From positions 14,635,235-14,699,234 of the forward strand of contig NC_044571.1 in assembly GCF_901933205.1 (NCBI RefSeq): a stretch of DNA of 64,000 nt, given 5' to 3'. The notes beneath the pieces are model-generated. The model was not told where the DNA came from. It saw only the letters and a program-made list of their open reading frames with translations, and did no database searches. The translations under genes and the position numbers were made by a program. This DNA is from Camarhynchus parvulus. Taxonomy: Eukaryota > Chordata > Aves > Passeriformes > Thraupidae. Shown here piece after piece: positions 13,311-64,000 of the stretch. The first letter of the stretch is position 1. The number at the start of each line of letters is the position of its first letter.

Positions 13311-15976
13311 AATTGTTGATTATCTTCATGCTTCTATTACGTGCATCTAGACTACAACGTAAGCCACATGGCTGTCTGCAAATCAGCTCCAGAAAATGCC
13401 AGCACATAACTTTCCTTTCCTTAGTATTTAACTGTTATATATACTGCAAGAATTTTACAATCCTAGTATAAACATTTTAATTCAAGACACAAGTGAAAAT
13501 TTCTAACAGTATTTGGTCCTTTCTAAAAAGAAAAGTCATGGCATGTTCCTGTAAGTGTTCTGTCAGTCTTCATTGTGATTTTAAACAATGAACTGTCAAA
13601 AATTTGTTTCCTGAAAAAAACCTGTCATCCTTCCACCCCAATTAACTAACCAGTGGTTATAACACATCATTGAAAACACCTAAGTGTTACAAGACATGCC
13701 AATCACTAGGAAGTAATTTCACAGGATGTCCAGTGAAGAGCTTAAGAGCAGAATCAGGACAAAGCATGGCATAAAATAATTTTTAAAATCAAAGCCATCA
13801 GGTTTGATAATTAAGTTAAACAGGGAAGTGTCAGATAACACTAGCAGCTACCAGAAGAACAAAAGGCTTCACAGAGCTGTACACACTCATCTTTGTTATT
13901 CCCATCTACTAAAACCATTGTTTTATTCCATTGGTGCATTTCTGTGCCTATACAAAGAACAGTTGCATTAAAATGTTTCCATTATACACCAATAACATAC
14001 TTTTGTATTTGGGTGCTGCACAGGCAATATGGCACATTGTGCTGTGCATTCACCATTGATGTCAACTTCCTCTCAGGTAACACACAAAGTTATCATGGCA
14101 TGTTGAAGTCAGATGGCTGTAGCAGTGCTTTTTTGTTATTATCATACATTTGCCAGTTCTGATCAGCATTTCCAGTTCCATGAGCTGAAGGCAGTAGAGA
14201 TGCCACTGGTATCCTCCTGCCTTCCTTCCTTCCATGCTCAGTGACAATCCACAACAGTTAAATCCCACAGCTGCCCTGCCCTTGGACCTCATGAAGTTTG
14301 TATTTATTTGCTTCAGTAATCAGTCTACCCTTAAACACTCCTTAATCTGAAGTTTCCTTTTAGTCTTCATTTAATTTCCAGCAGTTAAGCTCTTTTCCTT
14401 CTAAAATACTTAAAAGACATCTTGCACTCATTACTCAGTTAGAAAAAAAACAACAAAACAAATCCAAATGTTTCCAATTTCTCCTCTTTCTCCATCCAAT
14501 AGCATCAGAGAACAGGCTGGGCAGTGTGACTGGTACTTTTTTCTATGTCCAGATGTGTTCCCCAAATCCCCACACCACATCTGTTGTGCTGTCCTGTTTC
14601 TTGGTTCTTCTTCCTGGCTCATTTCCTCAGTTCCTTTTCAACTTAATGTCTCTTGCCCCTGCATCCTTTCCGCTCTTGACACTGCACAGGAATACTTCTC
14701 ATCACACTTCCAATTATGAAATCAATTTCACATTTTACTTTTCCTTCTTTCTACCTTCTCCCCTTCTACCTCTGAAGCTCAAGTTTACTGCAACGTATGA
14801 CCACAGTATGAACTTCTTGATATCCTCCCAGTTCCCATTCCACATGCTTCATTCCTTGCTTCCTACAACTTTCCACATTTCAAAAAGGCACTTCTGAGCT
14901 GCTCAGTGCTATTATTAATCACTGCAGCAGTTGCTTACTTTGCTACTTCTCTCACTTGCTCCCTTGGCATCTCTAATGACTCCAACTACTCTTCTCTCTG
15001 TGGGCAAAGTTTCTCAGCTTTCTCCTATTACCCACAGGCAACATCATCTGCAGTCTCCTATTCCTCAATTAAAACAAGAAATTGAGTTCTCTTCCTCTCA
15101 CCCATCCCCTCACCTTGTTCCCTCCAGCAAGCTGTCAACACCTCAGACTCTCAAACAGCAAAAATAAAAACCCAAGATACCTATCTTCCCTACTGTGCAT
15201 GCAGGCACTCCAAAATTACTCCTTATTCTACCCTCAAGTCTATGTCAGACTTTTTTCCCCTCAAAGTTAAGCCTTCTCCCTTTCTTTTTCCCTACTAGCA
15301 AGCTTTCTGCTATCACTGTACTTAATGCAGATGTGAATATTTCTCTTTTCCAGTTGGCTGGAATTCATGTAAACCTCTCTATATTTTCTGGGAGTAATGT
15401 CTTTCTTTCATTGTATGACATTATTCTGGGGTGTGATTTGGTAAGGCTAACTTCTTTGATGTCCCCATCCTGTTTGTGCCCTTCTCCCTGTTTCCTAAAC
15501 TTCTGTGCCAGTTTCCATCATTCTCAATGTCACACTGACTTCTCCTAAGCCTGTCTTTTCTCTGTGCCACACAATGAGTCACCATCCCCCAAAGCCAACT
15601 TACTGCTTCAGCAGAAAAATTCAAACTTCCACTTAGAGAACTTCAAAGAATTCACATCTAAAATGCTGTACAGAAAATTAACTCTTCTTCTTTCTAAGCA
15701 AGTATCACTGAAGCCTCAAGTGATCCCCCTATTACAAATATCAGTGTGCTGTTCCATACTACAGAGTATCTTACCTGAGCATTTATTATATGGAAAACAA
15801 CAATTTATAAATCTGAGACAGAAAAGATACTCAATAAAAGGACCAAAAAGTACCTTGATGCAACAAAGAAAAAAGAGGTACAATGGTAAGCATCATACCC
15901 ATCAATTCTGAATCATTTGAACACTGAATCCACAATGGATTTAACAATTCAAACACACAAGTAATGACAGCGTACC
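13311..15976. other. Intergenic, strongly pyrimidine-biased in its centre
   Basis: Between about 14.3 and 15.6 kb the plus strand is rich in CT tracts, giving many open frames in plus frames (up to 123 codons). No family resemblance was seen and codon content follows the bias. No repeat family was recognised. Confidence 0.5.
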
Positions 15977-15982
15977 TTTATT
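15977..15982 (-). terminator. SMS: Candidate distal poly(A) signal for SMS
   Basis: AATAAA on the minus strand, 2.66 kb beyond the SMS stop. An ATTAAA at 18301-18306 (about 340 bases past the stop) and an AATAAA at 17291-17296 are nearer alternatives. Which are used cannot be told from sequence alone. Confidence 0.35.
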
Positions 15983-18639
15983 GTAACACGTGCACTGCAC
16001 TGATGCAGTAGATACAATGGCAGCAGTCTTCTCCTTGCACAAACTACTATCAGTCAGTAACTTCTAGGTGGAAGCAGCATTTAGTGCAAAGAATAAGAAA
16101 CCTCTAATGTTAACCATGTCTCAGGAACTGTTTGCATACATAGTGCAGCACTCACAGCCATTTCCCAACGGGCCTTAAACATGGAAAACTGATCAGCTAT
16201 AGCAGTTTGCATTTGAAAATACTAACACAGACTTGTTTTTCTTTTAAAAAAATCTATACTACAGCAACAAATAAATAAAGACTAACAATGTGTATATATA
16301 TTTGCTCAGAATCAATTCAGCAACTTAAAAAAATATAATGTTCAGTGTTTGCTGAATTGCTTTATACTGCATCTATCACTGTGAAACACTACATTAAAAA
16401 AGTTAAAGAAAAAAAAAAATTCTTCCAACTCTCTTCATACCCTATTAGTTGAAAAGTTTGCAAGCACTGCTGCCTCTCAGCTATTAATATGCAATTCAGG
16501 TCCCCTGGCCACTCTGGGAATCCTTCCAGAACATCCCTGCACACCCAGCAACTCCCTGTGCAGCGATACCAAAGGGAAGCACAAGCCCTGGTACAACAAG
16601 CAGATTAAGTCATCTTCTAGCTCACAAGTTTCCTTGCTAAAAACCAAACCATCCCCACCTGTTGTGACTTACTTCTGCATCTGCCAAGCTCACCCAGGAA
16701 CACAGATGCTCTGAGCTCTGTCCCTGTGGGTTTCATTTCATCTACGTGAGTAATCCACTCTAAGAACCAATGGAAATATTCATGCTTGCAAAGTTATGGA
16801 CACACCTGCTTACAGGGTATCTGCATCCATCTGCAGCTAGACAAACTGACTGCAGTCCTGGATCATAAATGAGGAGTCTCTATTAGATTACAGGTAATAA
16901 TATCAAAGTATTTTCTGGGATGCCTACAACAGACATAGAACACTCAGGGAAATACAGGAAATGTTATTCTATTTAGAGGGAAGCTCTGTTCTTTGGGAGT
17001 ATTCAGTGATTCACAAGCTGTAGGCCAGGGAAGAACTGTGCCTTGTATTAGAGAATTAACTGAGATAATTTAAAATAGTAAGACTGAAAAATACTTCTAT
17101 TGGCTATCTAAACTGAAAACATTTAGACCAATTATAGGCCAAAGAAAAAGCAAATTTTGGCACATTTTTGAGCATCACTCTGGAATTCTGCATAGGCTAC
17201 TCAGAGTCTATGAAAAGTTTATATATGTGGCATGCAATAAAATTTTTCTTTATGTATGGTTTAGAAACATAAAGGACAGCTTTTGTATAGTTTATTTTCA
17301 TTAACAGTATATTGGTGGGGCAAATCAACTCCCAATAAAACTAAGAAAATGTTGATATGGGTGTTGAATGAAACATCATTGCTCAGGATTAGAGTGTTTA
17401 GAGAAATAGTGCACTTTTTATTCTACCTTGGAAAAGTAAAAAATGCACATATTGGTCATATCCTTCCTACCTCCTTTCAAGTGGGATTTTTAAGCACAAA
17501 TATTTTAGTTGCTACATAGCAAACTCTTACAAAAACATAACTTCTTACAGCATGAGAAAATGCTGAAGAAAAATGCATTTTCTTCCAGAACAGAACTACA
17601 AGGCACCCCAGCTTCTACTGATTTTTACACTGCAAGTGAATCTAACTGAGCAAGAGCCTCACACAATATGGGCCATCTGTGGCAATACAGCCATCACTGA
17701 TCCTACTGAAGCACACACACACCTCAAAACATTCAGTACACGTGCACAAAGATAGATCATATCACATCCACATTTCTTCATCCCCTAAGCCAACTTTTAC
17801 TTAAAAAATCTAGTGCTTCCCATAAGGCTGGGGAGAGGATATGCCCACATGAACCTCACTACACTCAATTTCTTGCACCATGGTGGAATGAAAACCCAGC
17901 CTTGATCTTCATGCTTCAGTACAAAGCTACTGTCAAATCCCTATCAGAATCCAAATAATCAATATGGCAGCAACTAAAAAAATCCAGGAGGTAAAAGGCC
18001 AAAGATTCTTCTGCAGCGGAGATTACAGCAATGATGAATTGCTAGGGTAAATAAAAATTTAAGACTGGCTTTCTTCCCTTTGCAACAAAGGACTTGGGGT
18101 ATTCTCTCACAAGATTTTTTTTCTTTTTAGTTATGCCTTTCTCTATATGGAAGCACTGCAGTGTTCATTTAAAAAAACCAAAACCACACAAAACCCTCTC
18201 CCATTTTTAAAAAGCACCATGAATGAAAAATGTTGGAAAAACATAAACAACAAAAACTCCATGGACCACCCTTCAGGGATGAAATGCTAAAGATGTCTTT
18301 TTTAATCAACCAGTTTGTGAAGATCTACAAAAAAATAAAAAGGATCACATTCTAAAGGTTCAGTGCAGTCAGCAGCTATATAGTTTTGCTGCTTATTCAT
18401 CTAAGTTGACTTTCAAAAATAACACCCTAGCTCGTCAAAATATACATTTTCCATTTGCTTTTAAATTAAAATAATAATAAAAAAACATTTAAAGAATTCA
18501 CAATCAATAGCATGACTAAGTTTCAGGATCATCTACAGCATATAATTTAAAGGTTCAAGATGCCAATATGCAGCATGTGGCAGGCCTATATGCTCCATGC
18601 AGCATGTACATTTAGGATCATCTCAAATAATCTTGATGT
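15983..18639 (-). other. SMS: Probable SMS 3' UTR and immediate downstream DNA
   Basis: AT-rich, no recognisable repeat, between the SMS stop and the distal AATAAA. Some or all of it may be 3' UTR depending on poly(A) choice (18301, 17291 or 15977). Short open frames here lack any family signal. Confidence 0.4.
18301..18306 (-). terminator. SMS: Candidate proximal poly(A) signal for SMS
   Basis: ATTAAA variant hexamer on the minus strand, about 340 bases after the SMS stop codon. A 3' UTR of a few hundred bases would be normal for SMS. It is the first standard-type hexamer I found downstream of the stop. Confidence 0.35.
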
Positions 18640-59155
<40,516 letters not shown>

Positions 59156-59310
59156 AGTGAGGTAGAGCCCTGTGCCATGCCTGGAGCGGCGGCGACGGCG
59201 CAGCCCGAGCGGCGGAGCGGCCCTATATGCGCGGGGCTGCGGCGGCGCCGGGGGGGAGCGCCGCGGGGCGGGGCCGGGGCGGGCCCGGGGCGGGCCCGGG
59301 GAAGCGGCGG
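59156..59310 (-). promoter_or_regulatory. SMS: SMS core promoter and 5' UTR
   Basis: Just upstream of the SMS ATG on the minus strand lies a TATA-like GCATATAGGG (59221-59230), 66-75 bases before the start. It is followed upstream by GC boxes: GGGGCGGGGC at 59265-59274, GGGGCGGG at 59276-59283, and a third near 59287-59294. These are candidate Sp1/KLF sites. A start of transcription near 59190-59200 is my inference; no transcript data are available. Confidence 0.65.
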
Positions 59311-59658
59311 GCCCGGAGACCCCGCTCGGCGTGCCCGGAGAGCCCTTGGCAGTGCGGCTGACCTGCACCCACCCCTGAAATCCCGTAATGGTGGTCTGGC
59401 GCTGAGGCTGCGGAGCGGTCCCTGCGGCCGTGGGCAGGAGCCGTGTGTCACCTGCTGCCCGCCGTGGGCACGGAGGGGCCCCGCTCTGCCTCCCTGCAGA
59501 GGGACCAGACCAGGGAGTCTTTAAAGCCTTTTGTTTAACGTCTTTCTTATTCGTAACGGATAACTGTAAAACAGCGAGCTGAAGTCACAAATTTCATTAA
59601 TCACGTGCAGTTACAAGCCCAGAAAATAGTGTTCGGCAGTAGTTAGCTACAGGACTGA

Positions 59659-60272
59659 TCACAGAATCACGACATCACAAAATCAATTAGGTTGGTAAAG
59701 ACATCTGAGATACCGAATCCAACCTGTGACCAACCACCACCATGTCAACTAGACCATGACACTGAGTGCCATGTCCAGTCTTTCCTTAAAAACATCCATG
59801 GATGGTAACTCCACCACCTCTCTGGGCAGCCCATTCCATTAACCTTTCTGTGAAGAAATTCCTCCTAATGTCCAACCTAAATCTCCCCAGGTGCAGATAA
59901 AGACTGTGTCCTCCCATCCTGTCGCAGGCTGCCTGGCAGAAAGACCAAGCCCCATCTCTCTACAGTCTCCTTTCAGGGAATTGTAGAGAGCATAATGTCA
60001 CCTCTGTCTCCTTTTCTCCAGGCCTAACAACCCCAGCTTCCTCTGCTGTTCCTCATCAGATTTGTGCTCCAGACCCTTCCCCAGCTCCGCTGTCCTTCTC
60101 TGGACATGCTCCAGCCCCTCCACATCCGTCCTGAATCGAGGGGCCCAGAACTGGGCACAGGAGTCCAGGTGTGGCCTCACCAGTGCTGAGAACAGGGGAA
60201 GATCTTTGGCTGTGTCAGTCACTAGGAGCTTTGCCAGCTGGCAAATTCCTTTAATTTTATTGCATGAATGAG
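59659..60272 (-). mobile_element. CR1 LINE 3' fragment upstream of SMS
   Basis: The minus strand encodes a reverse-transcriptase C-terminal remnant ([43 protein letters not shown]), a clear CR1 signature. The + strand start (CAGAATCACGACATCACAAA) is the reverse complement of the CR1 3' repeat tail. The 288-base frame at 59998-60285 is therefore a LINE relic. It lies about 500 bases upstream of the SMS ATG, in the same orientation. Confidence 0.9.
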
Positions 60273-61839
60273 AGTGGATTTGCACAATGCCATGGCATCA
60301 ATGGTTTCACATGATTCCACAATTAAACTAAGATATTTACAAGTAACTGCTAGTGTGTAATCTAATGTGCTACCATGATTATTTGCATAACTTTCAATAA
60401 GGTATTTTTCAGGGCAAACTTACAGCATCCCTGTTTTGAACAGTTATAGTTCTGCACAGGCACCCTGAGCAAAGCAGAAACATTCACTGGAAATGTGCAT
60501 CAGAGGACATACAGACATCTGCAGATCTGTACTAACTATACTTTCTTCAGATGGTCTTCATTTGACACAGCTCATTCATGAGAAGCTGGGAGATTTTATT
60601 ATTAATTACCTAAAATATACAGCTTTGCAGGTTCCATTCAATGTGTTTGATCCAGTCCTGGATGTTATAGGGGATTTCTGTTTGAGTGGCTTGTGTGTCC
60701 TTGTTGCCATTACATCACGAATTCTGATTTTTCTTAATGCCATCTCTTTTTTTTTTTAATTAAACCAAAATCAATGCTTCCTTGCTGCCAACTTCAACCT
60801 CTCTACATTTTTTTTCCAGACATGCAACTGCCACAGGACAGCCAGTAAAATCGCTGCTGTTTAAAATCTCTTACATCTCTCACCTTTGCTTGTGGCTGCT
60901 GCAGTGGTTTCAGTTACCTCATTCCATAAAGGAGCTTACTGGATTGATCTTTATTCTCTTCAGTGGGAGCAACACCCTGTGCTCTGTTCAACCTATTACA
61001 TTGTCTATCCATTGTGGAATATTTGGAAGAAGGTAATAGTGGTGTTGCCACCAAAGTACCTTCAAATGTATTTGTTCATACGTGCTAAGAGCCTTGCTAA
61101 ATTATGCCCTTACATACACATGAACAACTTTCCTGGGTTTACAGGGAAATAAAAAAAAAAAGGGAACATCAATATGTCATCCAGATCTTTTCCTGGCATT
61201 AGTTTTGCAATTGAAGGCCAACCATTTCAGACTGGCGCTTAAAGAAAGTTGAAACATCATCTATTTAATTAAATTTGCCATGGAAAAAAGAACAGTGGTT
61301 TTACTGTGTCCTTTTTTATATGATGAGAATTTTATGATTTTGTAGTGGGCTGAAGAGCTGAAAAGGCTAATGAATTATTACAAAGAACAGTATGAAGACT
61401 TTCTTTCTTAAACTTTGACTTAAAGGACAGTTCTTATGCATAAATGGCTTTTACAGCTGCTCATTGGGTTAGGTGGAACTGGGAAAGCTGGCAAAACAGC
61501 ATGAACAAATTCAATAAAGAGTGGAAAAGAAGAAAAATAAGAGGTTCATCTTGGAAAGTTTGGTAGAGCTGTAAGAAAACATCCAACAAGAGAAAGAAAC
61601 CTTCAACATCAGTATGTAGGAGTGAAAGCAAACAGTAAATTACATATGGTTTTACAGAAAAACTAAAAACAAAGCCCACAGAATTTAAGCCTCCTTGTGA
61701 AGGATCCCATTGCTGAGGAAGGAACTAACACCATTCTCTACCACTTCTTTGGTGTGACTACTGTGTGCATACTACTTAACTAGGTCATGCCTGGGATATT
61801 TTTGGGAATCTTCCTGTTAGAAAATTACACTGAAGGGAA

Positions 61840-61925
61840 TTTTAAAAAGAGCAATTAAAATAATTAAAGAGATGAAGGGATTGATTTATGAGACAAGATC
61901 AAAAGATCTGGAATATTAAAACATG
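61840..61925 (+). mobile_element. Possible ancient CR1/L3-like LINE fragment
   Basis: The order of words AATTAAA-GAGATGAAGGGATTGA-TTATGAGACAAGATCAAAAGA resembles the CR1 segment that follows GGGATGGAGGA-CT-TATGAGGAAAGG. It is short and diverged. Confidence 0.3.
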
Positions 61926-63613
61926 TTTCACAAATGCTGTGGAGTTTGGATGACATCACGTTGTTAAGATTAGCACAGACTGTTTAGAAAGAGTTTATTC
62001 AGTGTGAGGTTACCTGTGTATTTTGAAACTCGTAGAAACTGCAAAAGCGGGGAAAAAAGGTTGAGGCACCAGTGTTTGAAAGCTTTGTGCTGAAAATCAA
62101 GGGCAGAGAACATACCCTCTACAGATAGATTGGACAGATTAGATAAAAGACACCAGCTGATGGGAACAACCTGCACTAGATGTGTGGTTCAGCCTGCATA
62201 ACCTCTGTTCTTCATGCAGGACCACAGCAGCTGAAATACCAAGTGTTTCAAGTCTCAGGTGTTTTTAAGCAGGGTGTAATTTTTAACCACTGGTTCCCTG
62301 TTCATCCTCTCTGACTACATCCTTCTCTGTTCATTGTTCTGAAGATATTTCACCTACAACTGCTTCAATCCTAAATTCACCTCAGGAATGAAAGATAACT
62401 AAACTTCTTCTCATACACAGCTAAGAAACATCCTTTAAGAAAAAGATTTGTTTTCCTTGTGCTTATAACCTGTTCAGAAATTCATAACTTCTGGTCCTTC
62501 TGAGTCCAGCCTAGGGCCCACTAGGGTTGTTTAACAATAGTAGACTTTTTTCTCGTGAATGGCTGAAAAGTTTCAAAAGTGATGACACATTTAAGACAGG
62601 AGTTCTCAAAGGTTGTGTTCACCCTTGTTTAGAAACACTTGTATATCTCATGGCTTTATCATTTGGGAATAATGTGGCCATCTGGCAATGCTAATTGAAA
62701 CATTGAAATTAAACATATCTATCTAAAATATACATACACATGAGTTCTCTCTCCATGCCTGGTTCTGTATATTCAAAGTATTGTTAAACATTAATGCAAT
62801 ACAATACAATTAAATAAGCAGAAAAACATGTTCAAACATATTACCCCAAGCTGAAGTGCCTGCTAGAAGATATTACTAAAAGGGGAAAAGCAGGGGATGC
62901 AAACAGAAGAGGAGTAGAACTTGGTACAAACCCCTGAAACTGCTTTCATCCTCTTCATTGTTTGTGCATCTGGATCAGTTTCTCCCAAGGAATTTTCTTT
63001 TTTTTTGAACACAGCTCTAGTTCTTAAGTATTTGCTTATCATTGACAGAAGTCATGATAAATTTTGAGAGGTAGGAGGTGGAAGATAATACTTCATTTTA
63101 GAAAAATATGGGTGGGGTGGGATGGGAAAGGAGCTTGTAAGTTAATGGTTGTTTTAGAAATTATTTGAGGTGACAATGTGGTATCAAAATTGTGACCAAG
63201 CATGAAATTCACCACTTCGCGAAACAGCATTATCTTATTATATAAAATGAAATCTGTGCTTTCTAGATGTGAGCAACTGTTTAATACAGCTAAGAAAATG
63301 AGAACTGATTATTGTAATGAATTTACTTCTTTAATTCTTGTTTCTACTTCTGTGCCTGAGCATGTTACTGTTTACTAAAACAAATACAGTTTATCCCCCC
63401 TCTCTTGGATGCTTTCTATCTAATATATAGGCTTGCTGAGGCATAGCTCTAGAGGCTTAAAAAAAAGAGAGCAAACTGTCCATTTCAAATTAAATTTAGG
63501 CAGTTTGGAGTCTACATCTTACTGGAAATTACGAGAAAAATCTCTTAACTTTAAAAACAAGCATATTGAGTTCAACAGGAAACTTAGGTAGATTTCAAGA
63601 TGAATAAAGACTC

Positions 63614-63632
63614 TTTTTTTTTTTTTTTTTTT
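63614..63632. repeat. Poly(T) run, 19 bases
   Basis: An uninterrupted T homopolymer. It could be the reverse complement of a retroposon tail, but I see no recognisable element beside it. Confidence 0.9.
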
Positions 63633-64000
63633 AATTCTGCAAAGACCCTGGAGAGTCAAATTATATCATAGGATGTAAGACTTCTCACAGAACAAGAGAA
63701 CAATTTCAGGAAGTTAGCAAACCCAGATAAGAGTTAATTACTTAAATAAGTGCTACCATAAATTATAGCAGCTATTATACTCCCTACTTTTTGAGAACCC
63801 TCTGCTGGATTTTAGCCAGTGCTGTGTGTGAACCCTTGGGATTTCCTTTGGTCCAGATAGACTCTGGTCTGTTTCCTTTGGCCAGAGGTTGTTTACCATG
63901 GAGGTGAGACCTCAAGTTCAGTAATTCCAGGATCCTGTCCATCCTGCACATCTTCTTCAGGGACACCTTACTTGCATTAAAACACTCACTAATCAGGTTT

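Larger units (their letters stand above)
60273..64000. other. Upstream flank of SMS, no gene seen
   Basis: AT-rich. At about 61840-61925 the text resembles an old CR1/L3-like stretch (AATTAAAGAGATGAAGGGAT, then TTATGAGACAAGATCAAAAG), plus sense, weak. A 19-T run lies at 63614-63632. The 60-codon minus frame at 63784-63966 is not recognised. The next gene expected by synteny, MBTPS2, is not visible here. Confidence 0.55.

Noticed and set aside
15082..15911. Plus-strand frames of 60-117 codons
   Set aside because: Caused by pyrimidine bias with few stop codons; no conserved motif or splice pattern seen.
59998..60285. 95-codon minus-strand frame as a small gene
   Set aside because: It is the C-terminal remnant of a CR1 reverse transcriptase in a truncated LINE.
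63784..63966. 60-codon minus-strand frame near the right edge
   Set aside because: Lys-rich with no recognised domain; it does not resemble MBTPS2, the gene expected further upstream by synteny.

Overview
This is vertebrate genomic DNA, almost certainly from a bird. The evidence is AT-rich non-coding sequence with several truncated CR1 LINEs of the avian type, avian-style retroviral LTRs, one sharp CpG island, and two recognisable vertebrate genes split by long introns. I cannot name the species. The gene order SMS then PHEX, same strand, is the order known around human Xp22.11; the matching block in chicken is on chromosome 1.

Layout. Both genes lie on the minus strand, so transcription runs from high to low coordinates. 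SMS (spermine synthase) starts in the CpG island near 59.15 kb and ends at a stop codon at 18640-18642. I resolved all 11 coding exons by eye. Joined, they give 1107 bases, a 368-residue protein plus stop, with every exon phase consistent and no frameshift. Downstream, at 1438-1549, is coding exon 1 of PHEX, holding the cytoplasmic N-terminus and most of the membrane anchor. Its remaining exons lie off the left edge. Between the SMS stop and the PHEX start are about 17 kb with no gene that I can support.

Mobile DNA. CR1 fragments lie at about 10.9, 11.9, 13.0, 22.9, 55.9-57.0 and 59.66-60.27 kb. There is a solo LTR of 329 bp with a 4-bp target-site duplication at 3690-4018. A roughly 977-bp avian ERVL-type solo LTR sits in SMS intron 9, and a weaker LTR-like stretch lies at about 12.3-12.8 kb. 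A short old L2/CR1-like reverse-transcriptase relic abuts the ERVL LTR.

Most notable observation. Two of the ten SMS introns carry the signals of the minor (U12-dependent) spliceosome. Intron 6 is an AT-AC intron and intron 10 is a GT-AG intron with a perfect U12 branch-site match. The other eight look like ordinary U2 introns. SMS makes spermine from spermidine in the cytosol and PHEX is a cell-surface M13-family protein of bone phosphate handling, so the two are neighbours by ancestry and not partners in one pathway.
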